Origin: Panicum virgatum
Taxonomy: Eukaryota > Streptophyta > Magnoliopsida > Poales > Poaceae
Direction: 5' to 3'
Length of the DNA: 64,000 nt
NCBI RefSeq assembly: GCF_016808335.1
Contig: NC_053141.1
Location: forward strand, 20,095,756-20,159,755
In this document: positions 44,450-56,313 of the stretch, piece after piece
How the letters are laid out: each line of letters opens with the position of its first letter
Position numbering within the stretch: the first letter of the stretch is position 1
The notes under the pieces: model-generated
The model's input: the letters and a program-made list of their open reading frames with translations, nothing else
What the model was told of the DNA's origin: nothing
The model's database searches: none
Translations under genes and position numbers: made by a program

Positions 44450-45972
44450 ACTCCCCCAAGCTAGCCCTTTGCTCGTCCCGAGCAAAGTTTTCGACTTAGG
44501 TTGTTGATCAGGAGTTGCTACAATGTCGCATTCCTGACTTATGCCCAAGGCACAACCGAGTGTTCTTACCTTTATTCTGAATAAGTTGGCCTTGTTCGCA
44601 CCTTTTACCTTACTCATGTGGGGCTTATAGCATCATCCTCATCTTTGGCGGTTGAGGGTCAGAACGGCTTTGTAGAGTACCACTTACCACTCCTTTGTTC
44701 AACCGTCAATCCGGAGGTTTTATATAATTTTTTAAAAGAAATTTTGTAAGTTCCTCGGGTGATCTCTCGGATCGCTCAAATGTGTTTCATTCCTCACCAA
44801 GGCCTTTTTATGTGCCTTTGTTTTTCCATCCTACTTCTAATGGCTCTTTTTGGTGGATCTGTAGGTAAGGAGGATGTTAAGGCAACCCGCTTCTCACATT
44901 TTGCTAAGTCAAAGACCGGATCCAAAGGAGAAACAAGTCATAAGCCTTGATCAAGATGTGCAAGTGTGTGGATATTTTTGGTGTATGGTGGATGAAACTC
45001 CTTTATATGAATTCTCTATCCCTTGTATTTATATATATTTTTTGTTTTGGTATGGGCTATATTTTCTCTCTTTTTTTGACACGCCTTGTGGGCATGTGGC
45101 ATACCTTCTTTGGGTATGCATCTTTTCTCTCTCTCTCTTTTTTTTTGACATGCCTTGTGGGCATGTGGCATACCTTCTTTGGGTATGCATCTTTCATTTC
45201 TTTTTTTATAGCCCATACATCATGTAGATAACTTTGGAGAGAGATAAACATGGTACAACATGGAGTTTTATTTGTGGATGGATGGATGTACTTGCTATCC
45301 TCCAAGTGTTAGAAGTATATCATGTGGGTGGACGTGTACGTGATCTTGATCATGGGCGTATGAAGTGATTCTCACAAAGGGTCACAACAATTTGACAAAG
45401 CTCAATGAGAAGATAAGTTGCATATGTGGAAAGGCTGTTCAAACTTGTAACTCATATGGCTCTGGATGGGAATTGCATATCACCGAGGAACTTTATTTTA
45501 TTTTTGTAGTTTTGAAAAGAAATACTCCGGATATCAAGCATCACGTAGGAGAAGATCATAGCAACTCTTTTCAGCCATATCATAACCCACAACAACCTAG
45601 ATTCGAATTCTGCTTTTTCGCTACCCACAAGTTTCAAGCTTAAGGTTTGAACATCTAGCCACCAAACTCAGAACTTAGGGAGAGCACAAGGTTGTAACTA
45701 GGCATATGAAAGGAACTAATAGAGCAACTATTCATCGTCTCAACAAGGAAAAACTACACATGCTTACTACACATACTGGAAAGCAAGTAAATATTTTTGG
45801 GTTTTTATGGGTTTTGCTAATTTTTATTTGATTTTAGTTATGCAATTTTTTATGGATTTTCATAATTTTGCAAATTTTTGTTTGGTTTCATGCAAGATTT
45901 TGGAAAGCGGTAAAGGTAGAGTTTGATACAAGATACCTCTCATGGGGGTCCTCCCCCAAGCTAGCTTCAGGC
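44450..45972 (-). other. Y 3' untranslated region
   Basis: Polypurine tract next to the LTR (element sense CTAGCTTGGGGGAGT), the foldback CTTTGCTCGTCCCGAGCAAAG in two halves at 44467-44487, and at 45078-45190 two 69-bp tandem units, each with two hairpins (stems ACATGCC/GGCATGT and GCATACC/GGTATGC, the latter with loop CAAAGAA). The rest is AT-rich; no ORF is supported. Confidence 0.6.
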
Positions 45973-47492
45973 TCACTGCTGTTGGTTGGGGTTAAACCCA
46001 GCCTGGCAGTAGTAAGCCCTCCACTCCTCCTGGGATTGCTGCTGTTGCTCCTCCAGGTTGTGGATCCTCTCGCCTGTGTATCGCTGCCAGTTCTGGGTTG
46101 ACTCGATGTGCTGGCCCAGCGATTCGTCGATGTTGGTGGTGCGCATGTTCAGCTCGCCCATCTGCCGAGTCAGAGTGGCAAATCCTCTGGACGAAGCTGT
46201 ACGTCGCGGGGGACCACTGGAGCTGGAACTGGTGGACCGGTGCCCTGAGGCCTGCCGTGCCCACTCGGTGGAGCTGGCACTCTGCCATGATGAACCTCCA
46301 GCCTCATATTGTTGTGGTTGAGGCTGAGGTTGCTGCTGCATGAATTCCTCCCTTCTGACCCTGCTTCTTGTAACCCTGCCAGAAAGACCAAAAACACTAT
46401 GCCTGCGGCTCTCCTCTTGTGGAACAAGAGGGATGGTTAGCGAACGACAGTTATACAAGTGATATCCCGCATTTGGCAACGGAATTTCATTTGCATAACC
46501 CAGTGAAAAGAAAATCAAGGAGTCATCCGGGCCTTTCTTGAGTGTGTGGCCTTGAACCAAGTACGCCTCATCGATCATAACACGGGGCTCCTCAATGAAG
46601 GGAATGGGGTTCCCATCTAAGATTCCCATGTTTGATGCGATGCAGGTAACCAAAGAAGTGCACTCAATAGGACCCGTCATCCGAAAATTTGTGAGCCATT
46701 GCTTAACCATTGCTTGTGCGGGGGAGATTCGGATTTTGTTGACCATGGCGTATAATATCATCAACTCATCGTTCCGCACTGGTCGTGGATCATCTCTTGG
46801 AAAGAGAGTGATAGCCACCCACTTGTGCATCAAACGAAGAGTCGGATTTCGTATGTCATTGCACCAAGGTGCAAACTTGCCATCAACAACTTGACCCAAA
46901 ATCAAACCTCAAAACTCATGTCGATAAAAACCGCGGCAAGCTTTTGCAAGGGAAACCGGCAAGCACGCGCTAAAACTAAGGAGGTGACTAAAATTTCTCC
47001 AATTAAAATAGCGTTCAACTCCAAAAAGTCGGAAAGAAAACCATCATCCACCTCCCAAAGAGTGCAAAGAAACTGGATGGTGAGGAGACGAGAACCATTC
47101 TCCTCAACGGGCACAAAACCATCCCATCCAACTGCATGCCAAACACGAGCGAAGTCAACGTCCATACCTGTTTTCTCGAGGAGGTCCGGATCGAAAGCTC
47201 TGGTATGACCAAAGCTTCGATTCTTGATCATGGCGTAGGCTTGATGCTCGCGGTCATCTTGCAAGTCGAGGTACAGTGCAACATCTACATCTATCTCCAT
47301 GTCCTCGGCTTGCGGGTCTACAGCTTGCTCCTCGAATTGTTCTTCTTGTTCATCTTGTTCATAGTCCATCGTGGTCGGTGTTGGTGCAGGTTCGGGGGAA
47401 TGATGAGAGCTTGACTCGCCCTGTGAACGGGACGAGCCCAACCTCGTCATCCTCTTGAGAGCTCCAGAAATTTTCCGCCCTGCACCTCTCAT
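45973..47492 (-). pseudogene. Y ORF2, Athila ORF1-like protein
   Basis: Starts MRGAGRKISGALKRMTRLGS. Acidic region (YEQDEQEEQFEEQ), YLDLQDDREHQAYAMIKN, WHAVGWDGFVPVEENGSRL and LLTIQFLCTL; a frameshift near 47050 hides the SWK-type block; then 46905-45973 is open: DIRNPTLRLMHKWVAITLF, MVNKIRISPAQAMVKQWL, LIFFSLGYANEIPLPNAGY, a Gln-rich stretch, and a coiled-coil-like tail (LTRQMGELNMRTTNIDESL). Lines up with T ORF2 along its whole length. Role unknown. Confidence 0.7.
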
Positions 47493-47751
47493 GCTTGCAA
47501 CAAGAATGAACAAGAACGAACGAGAACAACTCGATTTGGGTTACGTTAGTGAAATGAAAATGAAACACTTACCCGATAGTTGTTCTTCCAAATATGTGAT
47601 CAATCTAGCAGCAAAGAAATGAGAGAGAAAGAGAGTGTGTGTTCTTGCAATCAAACTTGAGCCAAAATCCAAAGGAAACCCGAGCAAGAATGTGTGAGAG
47701 GGAGTGAGAGTGGAGAGAGTGAGTATGAGAGCTCATCTCCCCTCTCTCGGC

Positions 47752-47866
47752 CTCTATTTGAAGGAAACTGGGCAAGTGCACCCGAGGAGGAGCTAGGTAC
47801 AACGGTTAGGAAGCTGTTGGAGAAGGTGGGGCCCAGGAGCCGTTGGCCCTGGGTCGGCCGGCCCCA
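47752..47866 (-). promoter_or_regulatory. Likely internal promoter of Y ORF2
   Basis: GGGTCGGCCGGCCCC dyad (47850-47866) and, 88 bp downstream on the minus strand, CAAATAGAGGCCGAGAG (47752-47762), which matches the T TATA site (TTTAAATAGAGGCC) with the first bases changed. A CT-rich leader and a GTAAGT donor near 47570 precede the ORF2 ATG. Confidence 0.45.
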
Positions 47867-48220
47867 GGGTGGGCCCCCTGGTGCCCCTCTTTGGCATGTT
47901 GCTTCCTCAACGGTTATAAACTTCGAAAATATGGTGCACGGCCAAAAGTTTGCTCGAAAAGATGTCCAAATTATTTTTTCCAAAAGATTTTGAAACTCAG
48001 AAAATATTTTTGGTATTTTTGTGAAAAGGGAAAGGTGCTAGAAAAATTCCAGCATGCAGAAAACACTTTTGAAAATTTTCAAATACGCAGTGAGGAAAAA
48101 CAAATGCGGTGCAAAGAAAATTTGAAAAGGCGGAAAAACAAATATGAGATAAATACAAATTTACCTTTGGCAAGGGCGCGTTGTTTAAAGTCAGACATGC
48201 ACGACTTTTCTCCATCGTTC

Positions 48221-50266
48221 TTACCATTCGTCGGCTTGTCCTGGAGAACTGGACGAGGCCGAACTCTCGACCTTCCACCACACCTTATTTTCCTTCTTCT
48301 TTCTTTTAGGTGCGGAGGGTCGTTGTTCTGGCTGGGGTTCTGGTGCACCCCAGAGTGCTTGCCCTTCACTGTCTTGTTGGATCATGAAGCGCCACTCTTT
48401 CCTTTTCTTAAACCTAAAAAACATATCCTCCCTTCTGACACAAAAATGGATTTCTCCCTTTCCGACATCGATCCTTGCCTTGGCGGACATTAGAAAAGGT
48501 CGCCCAAGTACGAGGTCAACTCCAAGGTCGCCCTCCATATCCATTACCACAAAGTCGGCCAAAGGAGTCTCGTACTCGTACGAAAACGTGTTCGGCTATC
48601 CCTTCGAGATACCGAAGGGTTGAATCTGCAAGCTGTACGAGCATGGTTGTTGGGGCAAGAGTAGGATAATCAAGTTCTCCGTATATTACCTTGGGCATTA
48701 TATTTATGTTTGCCCTAGATCGCAAAGGCATAGCTCGAAGTGTTTGATATAGATCGAGCAGCTGATCATGGGGACCCCTGGATCCTCTTGCACAGCTGCC
48801 ACCATGCCATCCCAGACGTCGTTCCTTGGGAGATAGTACCTACCTGCTTGGTTATTGTGTGGTGGCCTCCGGGACGAGTTACCCCGTCCGGTAGACACCA
48901 TGCTGACATTTTCAACAGGAGACTTGGGTTGCCCCGAGATCTTCCCGCTCTCAGCAGCATGTAACGAAGCAGCAATTTGTGCAAGCTGGGTTTCGATCAT
49001 TTTAATGAAACTTAACTGGTTTTTAAGAGTTGAAGACAAAGTTTCAAGCTTGACATTTAAACTTTCCAGGGATTTGTCATTGGCCAAAAGCTTTTTATTT
49101 ATATTTTCGTTGATTTTCACTTGGCCAAGAACAAGTTCTCTTAAGGGAGGTTGGTTTGAATTGAAATTCGAATTGAAAGAAGGATTATAGTTATTACCTC
49201 CCTGAAAAGGTGGACGTGGCTAGTTCCACCCCTGGCCTCCTTGTGGTGGACGGTACACGTTGTTGTTGTTGTTGTTGAGGTATGCGCAGTCTTCACGGGT
49301 TTCGGGGCAGTCATTCCCCGAATGTCCATCGTTACCACAGACTTCGCACGTGTAGTGCAAACCCATGGTGTAAATGGGAGCATGGATCGGTTGTTTGCTC
49401 CCTTCCTCCATTTTCTTGATGAGGAGGTCCAGCTTTGCAGCAATCATATCCGTCTCCTTGACGGTATGCATGCCCTTCGTGTGGGGTTGGAGTCGTTCAT
49501 CGCTCCACCCCTGGTTGGAGACCATCTTCTCGACCAATCCTTTTGCTTTGGCTATGGTCAGGTTGAGAAAGGCTGCTCCAGTAGCAGCATCAATATTGGC
49601 TCGAGATGTCGTTGTGAGCCCGTTGTAGAAGCTTTGCAGGACAAACCACTCATCCATGCCGTGATGAGGACTGGCCAAGATGTATTCCTGCAGCCTTTCT
49701 CAAGCTTCTGGGATGGATTCCATCCCTATCTACTGGAAACTTGATATTCTCCCACTCAGAGCATTTATTTTGCCCAGCAGGAAGAATTTTGCGAGGAACG
49801 CCATGGAGCATTTAGCCCAGGTGTCGATGTCTTTTTCCTTGTAAAACCACTATTTCGCCTTCCCCAGCAGGGAAAAGGGAAATAGACGAAGCTTGACAAC
49901 GTCGGCGGCGACACCCCGTATGACTATGGTGTTGCAGAGCTCCAGAAAGTTCTGCAAATGTGCATTTGTGTCCTCATTCGGCTTGCCACATAATGGGCTA
50001 GCCTGCACCATGTTGATGAGGCTTCATTTGAGCTCGAAGTTCACGTCCCCGACATTGATGTTGGGGCCAGTGGCCACATTGTCGGTGGAGGGGACGGAGA
50101 ACTCGCGGAGAGTCTTTTCAGCCATAGCCTCAAGAACGAGTGGTGCTTCCGAAATGGGTTCCTGTGCCGGGAGGATAGCGAGAGGAGGAACGATGCGAGG
50201 TCGTGCCCTTCTCACGAGCCTCTCTGGATTGTCTATATAGTTTTTCGGCAGGGAGAAACTGGTCAT
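48221..50266 (-). pseudogene. Y gag-protease
   Basis: Starts MTSFSLPKNYIDNPERLVRR. Capsid region MAEKTLREFSVPSTDN, then several stops, MDEWFVLQSFYNGL, zinc knuckle CEVCGNDGHSGNDC, Asn-rich stretch, LRELVLGQVKINENIN, and protease region CDLG then, after a 1-nt frameshift, NINIMPKVIYGELDYP and LVLGRPFL; ends with SSSSPGQADEW. The catalytic triad is D-L-G here. Matches T over its length, with more stops in the first third. Confidence 0.82.
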
Positions 50267-50386
50267 ACACTACTCCTGTCTTCTTTCAAATCAAAAATAA
50301 AAGAAGACATAAAGTGACATTAACCTGAAAGAGTAAAGTACAAGGTCTAAGTTAATATCAGCACAATATCTTTGTTCACATGCCGT

Positions 50387-50403
50387 CCCCGGCAACGACG
50401 CCA
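50387..50403 (-). other. Y primer-binding site (tRNA-Asp type)
   Basis: Element sense TGGCGTCGTTGCCGGGG, eight bases after the LTR; one change from the standard site. Confidence 0.78.
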
Positions 50404-50411
50404 GAAATGCT

Positions 50412-53400
50412 TGTTGGCGTTTCTTAGTGCAATCACTAGAAATGAGGGAGCCGAACCCATCCTAGCAACTGCACCCAAGGGGTGCCACTCTCGTGGTATA
50501 ATCAATACGATTACAGATGGATCCGCAAGCGCATGGATATACCATTGTAGCATTTCACCGGAGAGTAAGGGTATCATCATTTATTTGTGTCCCAAAGGAC
50601 GGCAGCGGCAAAGGTATTGTACTCAACATTAACCATGACATTGTGCCTCAAGCAATAGGCAATACTCTAATAGGGATAAGTCCAGATAAAGAATAAGCAA
50701 GGGTAATGTGACACAGCACATATCCACACTCGAAGAGGAAGGAATAAAGGAGAGAAACTATAAAACAAAAGACTACTCTATTGTTGGCGCTCCTTAAGTA
50801 CCCATTTTATCCCTTGTTTATCCTTGATAATGGCATGAGTTTAATATCAAAATCACTAACCGTCCTAACCCCGGCCTAATTATTGGTCATTTTCACATTT
50901 GCACATATATTTTGGAGGAACTTTGTTTTTGTAGATTTTTGGCCTATTTTGGAGCATGAAATGACGAGGCCTGTGATCGAGCGCTAACACGGAGAAAAAC
51001 AAAGGCCAAAGCCCAAAGGAAGGACCAAAGCCCATGTTGATTCGAAGCCCATTCATGCACATCCATCCTCCAAGAGAGCCCAAAGGACCAAGCCCACAAA
51101 GATGAGATCAAGATACTTCGGGATTAAGCAAAGCAAATAAAGATTTAAGGAAGGATTCCCTATCCTATCCTTTCCTCGAAGATATCTCCAAGATAACAAC
51201 GTCCAAAGGGGTGCAATCGTGAAGGACATAAACTCTAGAAGATGCGAGGAGTCTACACGTGAAAGATGAGACCGAGGCGGGCCCGAAAGAGGGTAGGCCG
51301 GCCGGCCTAGGCCCATGAGGCCGGCCGGCCTAGCCCGTTTCCGAGGCGGTTCGGCCTCCCCTTCGACCGGTGGCTTCCTCGGCTTATAAATAGCTCGCAC
51401 CTTATTCAACTCATGGAATCAATCCACCTAGAACTCGATGAAAACCTAGGGCCAAGGCCGGAGGGAGACGACGGCTGCCGCAAGTCTTCGAAGGTACCTA
51501 GGAGATGGCTTAGGCCACCCCTAGCCGCCATGGCTTCCCTGCAAGGTTGTGCCATGGTGGAGTTCGGGAGTCATCCCCGTCATTCGTCGGGGTATCTACG
51601 CACACGATGGTGATATCAATCTACTCTTTATTCTAGTTTTCTCGACTTTGGTCTACTTCAATGCATGCTTTCTTTCTCATATGTGATGCATCCATATGTT
51701 CATAGTAAAATTAGATCTATTCGTGGTGATTAGTCTATATCTTGCGGATACGTTGAGGTAGCGTGTTTTAGCTAGTTGGTTGATTACCCCGGTGTGGTGA
51801 CAGCATGGCGGAGGGAAAAATTCTAGCGACGACATGATGTGGAATAGGATTGATGGCGAGTACCATGGGAGTCGTTGCGCGGCCACCAAGAGGAGCTTTG
51901 AGTAAGAGCACTTGGTGGGCGTTTGGGGTAAAGCTTTGGGAAACCTTAGGCGTCGACACGCACCTCGCACTGGTGACCTTGGAAAGTAGGCCGCTTGCGA
52001 GCCGCCTTTCTGAGAGATGATTTCGTGTACCTTTAGTTGAGATGCAATCTATGTTTTGATCACCTTTTTGACTAGAACTGTACCTAGAGACGATAGGCCC
52101 TAGCTCCTTGGTTGTGTTATCTCATCTACGGTTGTGGGTGTGATGAACACTTATGCTTCATTCATATCTATCAAGTATTCAGTTTATATGCAATCTTCAC
52201 TTCATGTTTAGGATAGGTTCGATAGATTAGATGGTAAACCCTAGTCGGTTCGCTTCCGATCCATGGATTGATAAACATTGGGGGAGTAATCTAAGGGAAA
52301 AGCTACCACGATCCGTGCGCTTGCGTTACGTAAATTGGGGCTCTAAGGAGTGTCAACATCTATCCTACATCAAGTCAGCTGGAGCTTAGGCTAGGTTAGG
52401 TGTCCTAGTGCTTCTATCCAAAGCTGGGGTCATGTTAGATCATGGTTAGGACTGCAGGTGCCAGGAAAATGGGATAGCGGGGAGAAGGTCCCGCACTGGA
52501 GAACGTCTAGTTCCGTTACCTCTTTGCATGAACTCCTACACCGAACCCGAACGTCGGGGAGTACACTAAACGCAACACAGACGTTACGCCGGACGGACAG
52601 GGCTGTCACCACCTGCCGTCTACCACAGTCACACCGTGGAGCACGGTCATATCCGAAGGATCCCGCATACCCGAGCACCATGCTCGTGTATGAAGTCACT
52701 ACTCTAGTGCCCCCTGGTCTCCCACCCTTCGGATGGACGAGTAAAACACTAGAGCAAGCCCGAAAGCACAACGAACCTCTATCCGTACCCGGATCATCTG
52801 GCCTAACCAAGACCGTAGCATAACTTATGAACGAACTAAGCATGGATTGATAAACTATCAAGATAACAAAGCAACCATGGCAAAACTCTATATTATAAAT
52901 AGAAGTCTGACAAGTCGGATACAAAGCCATACCAGGAGCCGAGGATTGCTCAACGACTCTGAGGATGACTTGCTCGCTAAAGCAAACTAGCCTAGCTCCA
53001 CTACCTAGCTAAGAGAGCAAGAGAGGGGAGAGCTTTCTTGGAGAGAATGGAATGAAGCGTGTGTGTGTTGAGAGGGGTGAGAGGGGGCCCTATTTATACT
53101 AGTGGAGGTCGGTTCCCGCTAAATGCACGTATGGAAGGTGATCAGGAGACTTGGGGGCGACTCCTCCTCGAAATGCACCTGGACGGGAGGCCGGCCAGGT
53201 TCGGCCGACCCAGGGGGTCGGCCGGCCCCACCTGGCCGCCTCTCGTCCTTATCCTTCTCTGGCAGGCTGACATGTGGGCCCTGATGTCTTTCCTTGTATG
53301 CATTATGCGTGGCGCGCCCGTTTGCTCTGCCAGATGGGCCCTCTTTGTAAGTGGGTGACGCCCGATGCGATATTCTGCGTAGTTGTATGGCGTCTGCTGC

Positions 53401-53561
53401 GTGTTTTCATCTTATTCCACTCTTGCTCATCTGAAATGTACAAAACTCAAAAACAACTGTGGAGCGAGGTTAGTGATACAAATATGTGAGTAAGGCATGT
53501 AGTTTTCCTTTATTATTGAGTATAGTTGACGGGTGAAAATGGCACTTAAGCACCATAAACA
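50412..53561 (-). repeat. Y 5' LTR, split by S
   Basis: 370 bp (50412-50781) plus 1198 bp (52364-53561) without S and one target copy, in all about 1568 bp, like T's 1556 bp. CGGCCG dyads at 53199-53228, TATA (AGTATAAATA) at 53091-53100, ATCCG/CGGAT-like stem at 50520-50538. Plus-reading end CACCATAAACA is a decayed CACCGTCAACA. Confidence 0.88.
50782..52358 (+). mobile_element. S: solo LTR inside the Y 5' LTR
   Basis: 1577 bp flanked by TCTAT (50777-50781, 52359-52363). Starts TGTTGGCGCTCCTTAAG and ends CTAAGGAGTGTCAACA, imperfect inverted ends. It holds paired GGCCGGCCGGCC dyads (51295-51333), TATA TTATAAATAG at about 51384-51393, and CGATCCGTGCGCTTGCG near its end (52310-52325), as other Athila-type LTRs here. 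No genes. Confidence 0.88.
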
Positions 53562-53862
53562 AAGGTGTTGCCTCGGATCGATGACGTGTCACCTTGTTTA
53601 TGGGCTGCATCTCTCTCTCATGTGCAGCTGCCAAAGTGGGCCGTTTTGGCCTTTGGGCTTGCTTGTGCTTGGCCTAGGAATTTATGCCTTGGATAATATG
53701 CTTGTCACATGCAGTTTTGGCCCAAATTCACCTGCACACATTCTCATACCAGCATCTGTGGAATTCGTCAAATAATCATCCTATGCTAACATTTATTCCT
53801 TCCGATGCTCAACTTTTGCACGATAGTTGACAGTCAAAATGGGTCGTTAGTGACCGTCAACA

Positions 53863-56313
53863 AGATCCCCCACACTTAGTTCTTTGCTCGTCCTCGAGTA
53901 AAGGCAAGAACTAAGGCGGACCCTGACTTCACATGATATGACACCTGCATACAAATTATTCTAGGCCTTACCTTTGCCTGTGAATTTTGATGTGTCTACC
54001 ATGAATTGTTTGGGAAGTTGAAGAGCGGAACGGTGTTGACTTCAGTCTCCTCCACTTTCCTGCCATATGTCTGGGGTTTTGGAAATATTTTTGCAAAGAC
54101 CAACCATAGCTTTACTTCTCCATATGATCCCTCATGTTGCTCATTGTGTATATATATCCTCACCAAGGCATTGCTTGTTTTCATCCTACTTCTAAAGATG
54201 GCTTATGTGGAGCTCATGGTAGGAGGAAATGGAAGCATGCACTTGTGTCACATGTATTGCAAAATCAAACAAAGGATCTATGGAGATGACAAATCGAACA
54301 AGCTTGATCAAGATTGTGCACATATGTGGAAGGTGGATGGTGAAAATAGAATACTCCTTTTATGAATCTCTCTCTCCTTTATTCGGATAACATGAGGACA
54401 TGACTATATATATTTTTTTCTCTCTTTTTTTTTATGGACATTGATGTGTCCATTTTTTTATTTTTTTTGGATCATGCTTCTTGGGCATGCCATCTTTTCT
54501 TTTTTTTCTTATTTTTTGGATAGCATATGCCGCATTTGAAGGATACTAGAGAGAGAGATCATTAAACATGGAGTTTTATTTTGTGGATGGATGGAATGGC
54601 ATAGCTGACTTCCAGTGTAGAAGTTCAGCTGGTGGAGTGCACATGATCTTGATCAAACAAGTATGAAAGACATCTCACTAGGGTCACAAAGTTTGATGAA
54701 GCTCAATGCAGCAACAAGGCACATATGTGTAAGATTTGTATCATGAAGGTCAACATATGGCTTTGGTAGGACAGACACGTGGAGTTGTAAAGCTATGGAG
54801 ATTTTCCTTTTGATAAAAATTTCCCAGACACATAAGCAGATAAAGCAAGGATTCTTCCATCAAACTATATCAAACTGGTCAACAACTTAACAATTATGGG
54901 TTCCCTAAGATATGATTCACAAGCTCAGGTTTAGCAAAGAATAAAAGGTATGCAAGCCAATCATTGAGAAGCACAGAACCAGAGGATACTCCTTGAGTTT
55001 AATTTTCGTGATTGATCATGATTTCATTTAAACTCATAGGTTAGGGGGAGTATGAGAGGTAGGGTGCACAAACCGGATGAAGAACGAACGGTGGTAGTAT
55101 CGGTTGGCCAAACCTTGCTATCACCAGTTCGTCTTGGCCTTTTGCGTGCTGGTTCATTCGGTGTTGCGCACGTGTTGTGGGAGATCTCGAGTGTATATGC
55201 ATGAAAGTTCCAAGAGATCTCCCCCACACTTGTTCTTGTACCTGGTGCTTATTCAAAAACAAAAACATGGAAACAAACTAATAGCTCTACCGGTTTTAAG
55301 AACCAGGGAGCTCCTAAAATTTATTGAAACTAAAATTCAATCTCACCAAGATACTTACTTATGTAAGGCTGAATTAAGATTACATCAACATGAGTATGTT
55401 GTGCAACATTAATCCGAAACCTCTACTTACCTTCCTGTTTGAATTCAGCTCAATGACTCACCCAATTGGATTTGATTTTCCTGCAGGGGTTAGTCCACAT
55501 ATGCAACCAAAATCTATACAAGTAGTAACTCTAGAACATCAATCAAACTTGACACCATGTCCGTTTGACTGAAGAGACATTTTAACCCAAGCACCATGCT
55601 TGGTTTAGAACGCCCATGAATGTGTTATGCATCACACATTCAAACTAGAGCATACGAGAACAGATAAAGGAAGCATGAAGCATAATTGAGCTTTATTCAA
55701 ACAGAGATAAGCATGAGTACGAACCTGGTGATCCTCGGGCGACCTCCTGGCAGGGCTTTGTTTAATGTCAAAAGTAGGACATTGAGAGTACTTACCATGG
55801 CATCTTGTTGATGGAGATAATATTGTCACCATGGCAACTCCTCTTTTTTCATTTTTTTTATAGAGCAAGATACGAGGACATACACCAATTCCAAGACAAG
55901 ATATGAATTAAGAAAAGAACTTACTTCGGGGTATTCACATACCTCCCCCACACTTCGAGTTTGCAAAACTTCAAGTGTATGGAGTTCAAGTCTCCTTCTG
56001 TAGTTGTTCCTTTATCAAGGCATATCGAGGTGTTGTAGTCGGTTTAGCTCACATGTTCGTAGGCGTTGTCTATCCATCGTTCTCTTTGATCTTCCCCCGG
56101 AATGGTTAGCGACCAAAAATACCCGAAGGAAAACTGTATCATAGGACATGCTCTTGCTTTTTGTTGAAAAGGAAATAAATAAGTAAATATATAAATAATA
56201 GTCCGGGCTATCTCCCGGCAGTGCTTTGTTTCTGGTCATAAGCTCGACCATGATAACTCTTGCAGCCATCATTGGTGATAGGTCATTGTTTCACCACCAA
56301 TCATTGAAGCTAG
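53863..56313 (-). other. Z 3' untranslated region
   Basis: 2.45 kb without a supported ORF. Polypurine tract and CTTTGCTCGTCCTCGAGTAAAG foldback next to the LTR; hairpins at 54430-54510 (stems ATGGACA/TGTCCAT and CATGC/GCATG with T-rich tracts). The part 55720-56180 (CCTCGGGCGACCTCC, GGACATTGAGAGTAC) is shared with X at 62510-62966. Confidence 0.6.

Larger units (their letters stand above)
44230..53561 (-). mobile_element. Element Y: pol-less Athila-type retrotransposon
   Basis: Flanked by AAGGT (44225-44229, 53562-53566). On the minus strand: 5' LTR 53561-50412 (holding S), primer site, gag-protease, spacer with promoter-like motif, ORF2, 3' untranslated region, 3' LTR 44449-44230 (shortened). 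No RT, RNase H or integrase between protease and ORF2, as in T. Same family as T, in inverted orientation. Confidence 0.88.
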
